DNA from: an uncultured Eubacteriales bacterium | GTDB lineage: Bacteria; Bacillota; Clostridia; Oscillospirales; Oscillospiraceae | Assembly (NCBI GenBank): GCA_900544765.1 | Contig: UQWI01000003.1 | Span: forward strand, 139,741 to 203,740 | Length of the DNA stretch: 64,000 nucleotides | Reading direction: 5' to 3' | Part shown: in pieces, positions 56,684 to 64,000 of the stretch | How the letters are laid out: each line of letters begins with the position of its first letter | How positions within the stretch are numbered: position 1 is the first letter of the stretch | Notes under the pieces: model-generated | What the model was told of the DNA's origin: nothing | The model's input: the letters and a program-made list of their open reading frames with translations, nothing else | The model's database searches: none | Position numbers and translations under genes: made by a program

Positions 56684-57099
56684 TCAGGCCTTGGAAGGCA
56701 GCGCGCGCTTCACCTGCAAAAGCAGCAGCACAAGGCCCACGCCCAGCAGGATGTGGCCTATGCCGGCGACGCCGGAGATGGCCGCGTCCATACCGGAGGA
56801 CAGAGCCGTCCCCAGCGCCTGGGTCACGCCGCGCACCAGGAACATCACGGCGGTCAGGTTCAGGCCCACATGGTAGGCTATCAGCACCCGTCCTGTCCTG
56901 GCCGTCGTGAAGGAAAAGCTTTTTCCAGCAGCAACAGCAGAAGGAACAGCGCCATGCCCAGCATGAAGTAGTGCGTATGTACCACGGACAGCGTGGTTTT
57001 CCCGGTAAAGCCCACAAATTTGGTGAACTCACGGTAAAACACACCGCCGGCCATTGCAAGCACCGCGTACACCAGCGCGGCATTCATATAGCGTTTCAT
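56684..57099 (-). pseudogene. DUF2871 membrane protein gene broken by a frameshift
   Basis: The first frame (57099 to 56881) encodes MKRYMNAALVYAVLAMAGGV through FTGKTTLSVVHTHYFMLGM and then runs out of family sequence after LLEKAF near 56915. The -1 frame continues with ARTGRVLIAYHVGLNLTAVM through GIGHILLGVGLVLLLL to 56684. Joined, they give about 137 residues with four helices, the full DUF2871 length. The shift falls in a run of A and T near 56910-56925. Its ATG has AGGAGG upstream. Either a recent mutation or a sequencing error. Confidence 0.8.
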
Positions 57100-57327
57100 C
57101 TTCCTGCCTCCTGTTTTCTATATTATCCTACGCTTTGCCGTTCGCCCCGAGAGCGCCCGACCCCACCAGAACACGCTCCAGTTTATGTGATTTTATGTAC
57201 CTCTTTGCGTTATCTATAATTCTCTATCTGCCGCATCCACGGGCTTTTCCTTCAACAAAATTTCAATTTTTTATTCTATGCGCATTATGCGATTCAATAA
57301 AGCTCTGTCATACGGTTCTGTCTGCGC
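57100..57327. other. AT-rich spacer between DUF2871 and the second SGNH gene
   Basis: 228 bp with no gene, repeat or clear terminator. It presumably contains the DUF2871 promoter on the minus strand, but none is convincing. Confidence 0.4.
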
Positions 57328-57873
57328 TTATCCCATGAATTTGTCCATGACGGCCCCGGCCAGTCCCTTGGCGAAGGCGCGGTGGCCTTCCGGCGTAAAG
57401 TGCACCCCGTCGAAGCAGAGCTCCACTCCCCAGTCTGCGGCGTCGGCGAAGGGCTGTCCCAGCCGCTCCGCGACTCGGCTGTACTCCCGTGCGAGTCCGC
57501 GTGAAGCGAGAACCAGCGCGTCGCTGTCCACCCAGCTGCCCCGCTCGAAGGGCGCCGGGGCCACAATCAGCACGCTCCCGCCCCTGCACGGGGCCACGAA
57601 GCGCTCCATTCTCCCGGCGCACGCGGCAGCGTCGGAGCCCTCGAGCAAGTCGTTGCTGCCCAGCATCACGACGACGCGTTCATCCTCAGATAGTTCAACA
57701 TCCAGCGGGGTCTTGGGTATACAGCGCCCGTTTTCGCCCAGATTTACGCATTCGCAGCCCGTGAGCCCGCTGAGCCGTTCGACCCAGCGCTCAGAGGCCG
57801 GATAGCGCTCCCCGAAATAAGAGCGCGCATCATATCCCCAGGTATTTGAATCGCCGATACAGAGCAGCCTCAT
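57328..57873 (-). CDS. SGNH/GDSL hydrolase (arylesterase-like)
   Basis: 181-residue hydrolase. Block I CIGDSNTWGYD (residues 5-15) with the Ser nucleophile, block II Gly in NLGENG, block III MLGSNDLLEG (near 71-80) with the oxyanion Asn, and block V FDGVHFTPEGHRAFA (near 155-169) with Asp and His. ATG 57873 follows GGAGGGAG; no signal peptide, so cytoplasmic. Unlike the hydrolase at 53540 it has the full canonical catalytic set. Located after a nucleotidyltransferase gene with a hairpin between. Confidence 0.9.
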   Translation of the reverse strand: MRLLCIGDSNTWGYDARSYFGERYPASERWVERLSGLTGCECVNLGENGRCIPKTPLDVELSEDERVVVMLGSNDLLEGSDAAACAGRMERFVAPCRGGSVLIVAPAPFERGSWVDSDALVLASRGLAREYSRVAERLGQPFADAADWGVELCFDGVHFTPEGHRAFAKGLAGAVMDKFMG

Positions 57874-57894
57874 ATTCTCCCTCCAATATGCAAC

Positions 57895-57921
57895 AGGCCC
57901 CGGACATAAAATCCGGGGCCT
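57895..57921 (-). other. Hairpin between nucleotidyltransferase and SGNH genes
   Basis: GGCCCCGGA (57896-57904) pairs with TCCGGGGCC (57912-57920), 7-nt loop. No T-run on the minus strand, so partial termination at most. Confidence 0.5.
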
Positions 57922-57929
57922 TAGTGCTT

Positions 57930-58850
57930 TCAGTCCCAAAGACGCTCCGGGTAGAACCCGGCGTCTATCAGGGCGCGGATGGCGGCGACCACCTCGGGCT
58001 TGTCCTCGCGGTAGGTCATGCCGTGCCAGACGTCGTCGCTGCGCATGACGTCCACAGTGCAGAGGCCTTCGCGCAGCAGTTCTCCCACCAGGTTGGGTAC
58101 AAGCATCTCAGCCTGCGGGTTTGCGTCCAGGCCGCCGGCCAGGAATTTGGGGAAACGCGCGGCTATCTCGTCAAAGAGCGCCGGGGTGAAGCCCCAGAAA
58201 TTCATGCTCACGGTGGTGTCCTCCGGCAGCGGCGAGAGCGTCTTGCCGCCGTCGAGGCTGTACGCCGGGCCAGTGGGCGTCTTTACGACGTATGTAAGCT
58301 CCTCGATGAAATCGAGCTTGTCGCCGCTGGTGCGGCAGGCGCCGCGGCAGACGCGGCCGGAGTCCGTGACCGTGTTGCCCAGCCTGTAGCCCACCATGGA
58401 AAAACGCATCGGCCTGGCGGACGTGTCCACCTCGCGCAGGGCGGAGTACATCATCCTGAAGGCCCCCGCGCCGTAGAAGTCGTCGGCGTTTATCATGGCG
58501 AAGGGTCCGTTGAGCACGTCGCGGCAGCACAGCAGGGCATGCGCTGTACCCCAGGGGCGGATGCGTCCCTCCGGCACGGAATAACCCTCCGGCAGGCAGC
58601 GCTCGAGGCTCTGATACGCGTAGACGGTCTCGATGTGCCCGGCCACGCGGGAGCCTATCGCGTCCTCAAAGTCGGAGCGCATCTCCGGCGCTATCAGGAA
58701 CACGACTCGCTTGAATCCGGCGCGCACGGCGTCGTAAACGGAGTAGTCTATCAGGAACTCGCCGCCCGGCCCTATCGGGTCTATCTGCTTTAGCCCGCCG
58801 TAGCGGCTGCTGAGTCCTGCTGCAAGTATTACAAGAGTGGGGTCGTTCAT
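57930..58850 (-). CDS. Sugar-phosphate nucleotidyltransferase-like protein
   Basis: 306-residue GT-A fold nucleotidyltransferase. The NTP-binding signature is LVILAAGLSSRYGGLKQIDP (residues 6-25), with AMINADDFYG near 117 as the metal-binding Asp block. The second half has IEELTY and MNFWGFTPALFDE, as in a family of uncharacterised gut Firmicutes proteins. Sugar identity unknown. ATG 58850 follows AGGAGGACC. A dyad lies in its promoter. Likely makes an activated sugar or cytidylyl compound for the envelope. Confidence 0.82.
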   Translation of the reverse strand: MNDPTLVILAAGLSSRYGGLKQIDPIGPGGEFLIDYSVYDAVRAGFKRVVFLIAPEMRSDFEDAIGSRVAGHIETVYAYQSLERCLPEGYSVPEGRIRPWGTAHALLCCRDVLNGPFAMINADDFYGAGAFRMMYSALREVDTSARPMRFSMVGYRLGNTVTDSGRVCRGACRTSGDKLDFIEELTYVVKTPTGPAYSLDGGKTLSPLPEDTTVSMNFWGFTPALFDEIAARFPKFLAGGLDANPQAEMLVPNLVGELLREGLCTVDVMRSDDVWHGMTYREDKPEVVAAIRALIDAGFYPERLWD

Positions 58851-58881
58851 ACGAGGTCCTCCTTGCCTTGGGCGTTTATTT

Positions 58882-58911
58882 ATTGTACCAGATGATTGTA
58901 AAAAAATCATC
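58882..58911 (-). promoter_or_regulatory. Nucleotidyltransferase promoter with dyad
   Basis: On the minus strand the -10 is TACAAT (58882-58887). Directly upstream is a dyad with perfect 7-bp arms, GATGATT (58891-58897) and AATCATC (58905-58911), filling the spacer. A repressor or activator site is likely; no -35 consensus is present. Confidence 0.5.
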
Positions 58912-58997
58912 CACTATCTTGTCGAATAATGGACAAATTTTAAATCTTAAACGCATCAACTCGCACATACAGGGAATACTGGCATCGAGGTGGTAAT

Positions 58998-60017
58998 ATG
59001 TGCGCAAAACGTCTCGGCAGCGCCACGCTGCAGCTCGAGCACGCTCCCGGCGTGCTGTCCTCGGCGAGCGTGGCCGGGAAAAAAGAGGGCGAGGGCCCGC
59101 TGAAGCGCTGCTTCGACTATATCAGCCCCGACGCCTGGTTCGGGGAAAAGAGCTGGGAAAAGGCAGAGAGCACCATGCTGCGCAAGTGCTTTTCGATTGC
59201 CTGCGACAAGGCCGCGCTGGCGCCCTCGGGGCTCGACTTCATCCTGTCCGGAGACCTGCTCAATCAGTGCGCAGGCTCAGCCTACGCGCTGCGCGACTCA
59301 GGCGCGCCCTATCTGGGCCTTTACGGGGCCTGCTCCACGATGAGCGAGGCGCTGTGCCTCGGCTCTGTTTTAATAGACGGAGGCGCGGGGCAAAAAGTTG
59401 CAGCTCTCACGAGCTCACATTTCTGTTCCGCAGAGCGGCAGTTCAGATACCCGCTTGAGTACGGCAGCATCCGTACGCCGACCAGCCAGTGGACAGCCAC
59501 GGCGGCGGGAGCGGTAATACTCTGCGACAGCGCCCCCGCGCCGTATATAACTCAGGTCACTATAGGGCGCATAATGGACGCCGGGGTGACCGACACCTCA
59601 AACATGGGGGCGGCGATGGCAATGGCAGCCTGCGATACTCTAACACGCCATTTTGAGGACACCGGGCGCGGCCCGGACTACTACGACGCCGTGCTCACAG
59701 GCGACCTGGGCCGTGTCGGCTCGGAAATACTCGACGAGCTCATGGGGATGCGAGGCATCGGTTTGGGCGCAAAGCACATGGACTGCGGCTCATTGATATA
59801 CGACGCCGAGCGGCAGGGCGTTTGCTCGGGAGGCTCCGGCTGCGGCTGCTCGGCCAGCGTCTTTGCCGGGTACGCGCTCGGCAACATGCGCTCCGGAATA
59901 TGGAAGCGGGTGCTTTTTGCCGCCACGGGCGCGCTGATGAGCCCCACGACCTCGCTCCAGGGCGAAAGCATACCAGGAATCTGCCACGCCGTGGCGTTTG
60001 AAAGCGAGAGGATTTGA
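58998..60017 (+). CDS. spoVAD: Stage V sporulation protein AD
   Basis: 339-residue thiolase-fold protein that takes part in dipicolinic acid uptake into the forespore and release in germination. Family blocks: FDYISPDAWFGEKSWEKAES (near residues 39-58), LYGACSTMSEALCLGS (near 108-123), SSHFCSAERQFRYPLEYG (near 138-155) and TAAGAVIL. GAGGTGG stands 5 bp before the ATG. spoVAE follows after 4 bp. spoVAC, which normally precedes, is not next to it. Confidence 0.96.
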   Translation: MCAKRLGSATLQLEHAPGVLSSASVAGKKEGEGPLKRCFDYISPDAWFGEKSWEKAESTMLRKCFSIACDKAALAPSGLDFILSGDLLNQCAGSAYALRDSGAPYLGLYGACSTMSEALCLGSVLIDGGAGQKVAALTSSHFCSAERQFRYPLEYGSIRTPTSQWTATAAGAVILCDSAPAPYITQVTIGRIMDAGVTDTSNMGAAMAMAACDTLTRHFEDTGRGPDYYDAVLTGDLGRVGSEILDELMGMRGIGLGAKHMDCGSLIYDAERQGVCSGGSGCGCSASVFAGYALGNMRSGIWKRVLFAATGALMSPTTSLQGESIPGICHAVAFESERI

Positions 60018-60021
60018 AACC

Positions 60022-60387
60022 ATGGAACTGCTCATAGACTGTTTGAAGGCCTTCGCCGTCGGCGGCGCGCTCTGCGCGCTGGGCCAGGTGCTCATAGATT
60101 TGACGAACCTCACCCCGGCGCGGATACTGACACTCTACGTCATCTCCGGGGTAGTACTCGGCGCGCTCGGGCTATACGGTCCCCTGGCCGACTGGGCCGG
60201 AGCCGGGGCAAGCGTGCCGCTGACGGGCTTTGGCAACACTCTGGCCAAGGGCGTCCGCGAAGCCGTCGCGGAGAACGGAGTGCTCGGCGCCTTTACCGGC
60301 GGACTGACCGCCTCCGCAGGCGGTGTCACCGCAGCTATATGCTTCGGCTTTCTCGCCGCAGCGGTGTTCCGTCCACGGGAAAAGTAA
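60022..60387 (+). CDS. spoVAE: Stage V sporulation protein AE
   Basis: 121-residue membrane protein with four helices, matching SpoVAE (SpoVAEb type). Family blocks are GALCALGQVLIDLTNLTPAR near residues 16-35 and PLTGFGNTLAKGVREAV near 67-83. Start at ATG 60022 with AGAGGA upstream. Part of the dipicolinate channel of the spore inner membrane, together with SpoVAC and SpoVAD. Ends at a strong terminator. Confidence 0.95.
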   Translation: MELLIDCLKAFAVGGALCALGQVLIDLTNLTPARILTLYVISGVVLGALGLYGPLADWAGAGASVPLTGFGNTLAKGVREAVAENGVLGAFTGGLTASAGGVTAAICFGFLAAAVFRPREK

Positions 60388-60423
60388 AAAATACCCGCGG
60401 CATACAAGCGCCGCGGGTATTTT
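60388..60423 (+). terminator. Bidirectional terminator after spoVAE and ybjQ
   Basis: AAAATACCCGCGGC (60388-60401) pairs with GCCGCGGGTATTTT (60410-60423). Confidence 0.92.
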
Positions 60424-60428
60424 CCTGC

Positions 60429-60749
60429 TCAGTCGCAGACTACGGCAGTGCCGGAGGCGCTGACCATGAGCATGCCGTTGTTTGTACCTATGACCTCATA
60501 GTCCACGTCGACGCCAACGACGGCGTTGGCGCCGATGTTTTCGGCGCGGTGGCACATCTCCGCCAGAGCCTCGTTGCGGGCGTTCTGCAGCTCGTCCTCA
60601 TAGCCCTGGCTGCGTCCGCCGAAAAAGTCGCGGAAGCTGGCCCCGATATCTCGGAACACGTTCACGCCGGTGATTACCTCGCCGAACACAATCCCGCAGT
60701 ACTCGCGTATGCTGTGGCCTTCAACAGTGTTGGTTGTGGTGACAATCAT
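60429..60749 (-). CDS. YbjQ/DUF74 family protein
   Basis: 106-residue protein of the YbjQ (UPF0145) family, putative heavy-metal or ligand-binding, forming pentamers in solved relatives. Signatures: [20 protein letters not shown] (residues 4-23), [16 protein letters not shown] (near 73-88), and the C-terminal [20 protein letters not shown] precedes the ATG. Its promoter overlaps the end of tatD and contains a dyad, so it is controlled separately. Confidence 0.92.
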   Translation of the reverse strand: MIVTTTNTVEGHSIREYCGIVFGEVITGVNVFRDIGASFRDFFGGRSQGYEDELQNARNEALAEMCHRAENIGANAVVGVDVDYEVIGTNNGMLMVSASGTAVVCD

Positions 60750-60793
60750 GATTATCCTCCTGATTTCGACATAAAATTCGCGCGGTTAACTAT

Positions 60794-60821
60794 ATAATAC
60801 CGTCCCGTCGGTATTTGTCAA
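60794..60821 (-). promoter_or_regulatory. ybjQ promoter with dyad exactly in the spacer
   Basis: On the minus strand TTGACA (60816-60821), 16-bp spacer, TATTAT (60794-60799). AATACCG (60796-60802) and CGGTATT (60809-60815) form a perfect 7-bp dyad with a 6-bp gap. The -35 overlaps the tatD stop codon. Confidence 0.75.
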
Positions 60822-61585
60822 GCGTCCGGCAGCCCGAAGAGCCGCCTTGCGTTTTCGCTTGTAATTTCGGCGAGCTCTTCCACGCCGACGCCCTTGACTC
60901 CTGCGACGGTTTCGGCTATATATTTTAGCTTTGTCGAGTCGTTGCGCTTGCCCCGGAACGGCACAGGCGGCAGATAGGGGCTGTCCGTCTCGAGAAGTAT
61001 GCGCTCGAGCGGCGTAATTTCCAGCACCTCCAGCGCTTTTCTGGCGTTTTTGTACGTCACCGGCCCATCGAAGCCCAGATACCAGCCTCTTTTCAGCAGT
61101 TCCTCCGCCATCTCGCGGCTGCCGGAAAAGCAGTGGAACACGCCGCGCAGCTTGGGATAGCGCCCCGTTATGCTCAGGCAGTCGGCGTGGGCCTCCCTGT
61201 CGTGGATTATGACGGGTTTGTCCAGATCAAGGGCCAGCTCCAGCTGTGTCACAAACATATCGTACATAATTTCCTTGTGCTCTTTGTCCCAATAGTAGTC
61301 GAGTCCAATCTCACCTATGGCCACGCACTTGGGGTGCTCAGCCAGCCGGCGCACCGTACCCGGCGAGTACATGTCCCAGCTCTCCCACTCCTCCGGCTGC
61401 CAGCCCGCCGCCGCGTAGACGAAGGGGTACTTCTCTGCAAGGCCCAGGGCGGCGAGAGAGCTGGCCTCGTCGCAACCAGGGTCGATAACGGCCTCTATGC
61501 CCTCGCCTGGCAGGGCCGCAAGCACCTCGTCGCGGTCAGAGCTGAATTTCTCGCTGTCATAGTGCGCGTGGGTGTCGATAAACAT
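60818..61585 (-). CDS. TatD-family metal-dependent hydrolase (DNase)
   Basis: 255-residue TIM-barrel hydrolase of the TatD/YcfH type. Metal ligands: HAH in FIDTHAHYDS (residues 2-11), Glu in GEIGLDYYWD (near 89-98), His in VIIHDREAHAD (near 125-135), His in HCFSG (near 150) and Asp in LLETDSPYLPP (near 197-207). ATG 61585 follows AGGTGAGGAC. 3'-5' DNase and D-Tyr-tRNA deacylase activities are known in relatives. Confidence 0.93.
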   Translation of the reverse strand: MFIDTHAHYDSEKFSSDRDEVLAALPGEGIEAVIDPGCDEASSLAALGLAEKYPFVYAAAGWQPEEWESWDMYSPGTVRRLAEHPKCVAIGEIGLDYYWDKEHKEIMYDMFVTQLELALDLDKPVIIHDREAHADCLSITGRYPKLRGVFHCFSGSREMAEELLKRGWYLGFDGPVTYKNARKALEVLEITPLERILLETDSPYLPPVPFRGKRNDSTKLKYIAETVAGVKGVGVEELAEITSENARRLFGLPDA

Positions 61586-61674
61586 GTCCTCACCTCGAAA
61601 TTTCATCGTATCTATTAAACCACACCCTCGAGTATAGTGCAAGTTGCCAAATTGCTAAAGTTGCCAGGCTGTGC

Positions 61675-61680
61675 TAATAT
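61675..61680 (+). promoter_or_regulatory. -10 box of the O-antigen-ligase-like gene
   Basis: TTGCTA (61652-61657), 17-bp spacer, TAATAT (61675-61680). It places the RNA start at about 61687, after the first possible ATG. Confidence 0.6.
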
Positions 61681-61686
61681 ATGGGT

Positions 61687-62958
61687 ATGAAGAGCAAAAT
61701 GTGTACATTAACCGACAAATATATAGCATTTATGCTGTTTGTTTTTCCGCTTTGGCTGTCCCCCGGCGGGTACACGGACATCACTCGCTGGAAGTTCGCG
61801 TTCTTTGCAGCCGCAACGTCAATTTGGGCCGTTTTGCTCGTATTTTTTGCCGTCAAAGAAAGGACGCCCCCGCGTCTGCCCCGCTGTTTCACTGTAACCG
61901 TCCTGCTCTTCCTCGGCTGGGCCGCGCTCAGCGCCGCCCTCTCCGGCTACGGGGCGCGGACGCTGCTGGGTTACCACTATGACGGGCTGATTCCACTTGC
62001 TCTCTATGCCGTCATCCTGCTCGGCTGCGCTGGGTACGGCGAATTTCGCAAATATTATGTCTACTTATTGAGTGCATCCGCCGCGCTCTGCTGCCTGCTC
62101 GCCCTCGTCCAGCTCATGGGCTACAACCCGCTCGGGCTATATCCGGAGGGCATGGACTACTACGATTCCGGCGTGTCATATACCGGAGCTTTCCTCGGAA
62201 CGCTGGGAAACACGAACATACTCGGCGCATTTCTCTGCCTGTCCTGCCTGCTGACCGGCTTTGCAGCTCTCCATTACGGAGGACGGGACCTGCTTCTCCT
62301 GCTCCCATCGACGCTGTGCGCGCTCGTCGCAGCACTGTCCAAATCTGAGGCCGCCCTGCTTGGAATAGCCGCCGGGGCGCTGATAGGCATACCGTATTAT
62401 GTCTACTCGCATTTATCCCGCAGGCCTGCGCTTATCTTCCTCGGCTGCGAAGCCGCCCTGCTCATTGCCGGGCTCGCGCTCGTGTATTTCGCGGCGCCCG
62501 CGTCCGGTACGCTGTATGAGCTGCACGAGATCCTCCATGGGCGCATAAGCGACAGCTTCGGCTCGAGCCGCATCGCAATCTGGAGCGAAGCCCTGCGTCT
62601 CTTCGCTGAAGAGCCGCTGACCGGCGGCGGGCCGGGTACCTTCGGCCTGCGCTCCACGCTTGAGTTCTCGCGCTATGTGGCAGAGACGGGCATGACGCTC
62701 ACCACCCGGGCCGACAACGCGCACTGCATGCTGCTCGGTTATCTCGCCGACTTAGGCATACCCGGTGCTTTAGCCTATGCCGCTCTTTGCATCGTCATTC
62801 TGCGCCGTGCGGCAAAAAGCGGCTTCCCCGCGCTTTTCCCCCCTCTGGCCGGCTATCTCGTCCAGTCACTTTTCGGACTTGGAACTTGTTTCATTCTGCC
62901 CATAGTCTGCATATTTTCCGGACTATCTGTAACTGATAGCCGTAATTTGCATGTATAG
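61687..62958 (+). CDS. O-antigen ligase/Wzy-like polytopic membrane protein
   Basis: About 423 residues with 10-12 transmembrane helices and one large extracytoplasmic loop between about residues 270 and 330. That loop contains SFGSSRIAIWSEALRLFAEE and GGGPGTFG, the O-antigen ligase/Wzy domain pattern (RxxxW...P..G.G.G). Role: polymerising or transferring glycans at the cell surface. The first ATG (61681) lies in the promoter; 61687 would be leaderless and 61699 is a further possible start. Same direction as folD, 23 bp apart. Confidence 0.85.
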   Translation: MKSKMCTLTDKYIAFMLFVFPLWLSPGGYTDITRWKFAFFAAATSIWAVLLVFFAVKERTPPRLPRCFTVTVLLFLGWAALSAALSGYGARTLLGYHYDGLIPLALYAVILLGCAGYGEFRKYYVYLLSASAALCCLLALVQLMGYNPLGLYPEGMDYYDSGVSYTGAFLGTLGNTNILGAFLCLSCLLTGFAALHYGGRDLLLLLPSTLCALVAALSKSEAALLGIAAGALIGIPYYVYSHLSRRPALIFLGCEAALLIAGLALVYFAAPASGTLYELHEILHGRISDSFGSSRIAIWSEALRLFAEEPLTGGGPGTFGLRSTLEFSRYVAETGMTLTTRADNAHCMLLGYLADLGIPGALAYAALCIVILRRAAKSGFPALFPPLAGYLVQSLFGLGTCFILPIVCIFSGLSVTDSRNLHV

Positions 62959-62981
62959 TATTTGGAAGAGAGGTCTTACCC

Positions 62982-63827
62982 ATGGCAAAACTACTCTACG
63001 GAAAACCTGTGGCCGACGCCATTCTGGCAGAAGCCGCGGAGCGCGCTTCGCGTCTGAGGGAACGCGGCATCGTCCCCGCGCTCGCCTTCGTGCGCACCGG
63101 CTCCAGCCTCAGCAGCGGCCAGTATGAGCGGCAGGCCCTGGAGGCCTGCGACGCCGCGCATGTCGAGGCCTACAGCGCCTTCATGCCCGACTCGTCCCGT
63201 CTCACCACCACGCTCACAAACATAAACAGGGACGACTCCATACACGGAGTGATATTCCTCAGGCCCATGCCCGACGAGGCCGCCGAGGACTATCTGCGCA
63301 ACAATCTCGACCCGCGCAAGGACATAGACGGCGTAACGCTGTCGTCCCTGGCCTCCATTTTTGTCGGGCACGGGCGCGCGTTTGTCCCCTGCCCGGCCAA
63401 GGCTGTACTGGAGCTGCTCAAGTACTACAATGTGCCGCTCGAGGGGCGCAGGGTGCTCCTCGTCGGCTGCAGCCTGTACATGGGCAAGCCTCTGTCCATG
63501 CTGCTGCTCAGAAATGAAGCGACGGTCACGCTGTGCTCCCCCTCGGCCCCGGACCTCTGCGAGCTCTGCCGCGGCAGCGACATCATAGTCTCCGGCGTAG
63601 GCGTACCCGGCACAATCGGCGCTGACTGCCTGCGCGAGGGCCAGACCGTCCTGGACGTCGGCAACAGCCTGATAGGCAAGGGCCATGCGGGAGACCTGGA
63701 CGAACAGGCTGCGCTCGCGGCCGGGGCCGACGTCGCGCCGGTCACCGGAGGCGTTGACGTCGTGAGCTACGCCATGTTGGCGCTGCACACCGTTCAGGCG
63801 GCGGAGGTGCTGCACGGCCTGCTGTGA
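62982..63827 (+). CDS. FolD-like protein with degenerate active-site motifs
   Basis: 281 residues, the length of bifunctional methylene-THF dehydrogenase/cyclohydrolase. The overall order is conserved: an N-terminal catalytic domain and a Rossmann domain with VGCSLYMGKPLSMLL (near residues 158-172). However the YxxxK motif reads YERQA (near 47-51) without the catalytic Lys. The DGxLVQLPLP block reads HGVIFLRPMP, PCTP reads PCPA, and PVPGGVGPMT reads PVTGGVDVVS. KDIDG is kept. The fold is clear but standard FolD chemistry is doubtful. AGAGAGG precedes the ATG. Confidence 0.85.
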   Translation: MAKLLYGKPVADAILAEAAERASRLRERGIVPALAFVRTGSSLSSGQYERQALEACDAAHVEAYSAFMPDSSRLTTTLTNINRDDSIHGVIFLRPMPDEAAEDYLRNNLDPRKDIDGVTLSSLASIFVGHGRAFVPCPAKAVLELLKYYNVPLEGRRVLLVGCSLYMGKPLSMLLLRNEATVTLCSPSAPDLCELCRGSDIIVSGVGVPGTIGADCLREGQTVLDVGNSLIGKGHAGDLDEQAALAAGADVAPVTGGVDVVSYAMLALHTVQAAEVLHGLL

Positions 63828-63863
63828 CGGCGCCGCGTGTATGTGCGTGAGTGATTTGTCAAA

Positions 63864-64000
63864 CTAAGTGCAACATGAATTGAGCTCGAAGTCCCATAGT
63901 TCCTGGGGAGAATGGAAGTTCAAAACTTTGCGAGGCCTGGCGTTGATCAACGCCAGGTTTCGTTTTAGCGTGGCGGGAGCGACACGGGAAAGGTTTCTGC
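63864..64000 (-). mobile_element. 3' end of an IS30-family transposase, cut by the window edge
   Basis: Minus-strand frame ending at TAG (63864-63866). The last 40 or so residues contain LKRNLALINARPRKVLNFHS and then PQELWDFELNSCCT. The INxRPRKxLNFxxPxEL pattern is the C-terminus of IS30-type transposases. The terminal inverted repeat is probably near 63855-63885 (ATTTGTCAAACTAAGTGCAA). A perfect 22-bp palindrome (63936-63957) lies in the coding part. Confidence 0.8.

Overview
The window looks like chromosomal DNA of a GC-rich, anaerobic, endospore-forming member of the Clostridia, most like a gut Oscillospiraceae. The evidence is: SpoVAD and SpoVAE, IreB, Asp23/Gls24 with FakA, Rex, a pheS T-box leader, pyruvate:ferredoxin oxidoreductase, a ferredoxin-type group 4 [NiFe]-hydrogenase, S-layer homology domains, and strong AGGAGG-type ribosome binding sites. 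The genus cannot be fixed from the sequence alone.

Layout. 1-2.7 kb: an aldo/keto reductase cut by the window edge, an SMP-30-like protein and a flavoprotein. 2.7-6.5 kb: a LysR regulator divergent from an SLC13 transporter and an M24-fold protein whose metal ligands are missing. 6.5-7.5 kb: a chloramphenicol-acetyltransferase-like gene behind what looks like a leader-peptide attenuator. 7.5-11.1 kb: a MerR regulator and a divergent ABC/GNAT/lipoprotein operon with a textbook MerR promoter. 11.1-15.7 kb: a less GC-rich island with a four-gene DpnII-type restriction-modification operon that includes one unrecognised gene. 15.8-28.9 kb: one long minus-strand operon, hypF-C-D-E followed by a membrane-bound hydrogenase (Mbh) with Mrp-antiporter subunits. 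It starts at a consensus promoter overlapped by a good Rex-type operator. 29-33.7 kb: tRNA-Ala and a T-box-controlled pheST. 33.7-38.4 kb: nnrD, a lipoprotein, alr, a MazF-type toxin without an adjacent antitoxin, an exported protein, ireB and a membrane protein. 38.5-42.1 kb: nifJ. 42.3-45 kb: a small membrane protein and asp23-fakA. 45-49 kb: mnmE, a repeat-rich intergenic element with a candidate structured RNA, an SLH protein and rex. 49-54.5 kb: ECF sigma/anti-sigma, dusB, xthA, trmB, tRNA-Pro, an SGNH hydrolase and a deformylase. 54.7-57.9 kb: a Crp/Fnr regulator, a ferredoxin/NapH-like pair with an apparent class II Crp/Fnr site, a frameshifted DUF2871 gene and a second SGNH hydrolase. 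57.9-64 kb: a nucleotidyltransferase, spoVAD-spoVAE, ybjQ, tatD, an O-antigen-ligase-like protein, a degenerate folD, and the 3' end of an IS30-family transposase running off the window.

How the genes work together. PFOR reduces ferredoxin. The Mbh complex can oxidise it with H2 release while pumping ions through its Mrp module. Rex, also encoded here, senses NADH/NAD+ and is predicted to gate the hydrogenase operon. The Crp/Fnr protein and the ferredoxin/NapH pair look like a second small redox unit. No wholly new system is proved here. The best candidates for something undescribed are the extra gene in the restriction-modification operon, the structured-RNA/repeat element at 46.4-47.2 kb, and the attenuator-like leader of the acetyltransferase.
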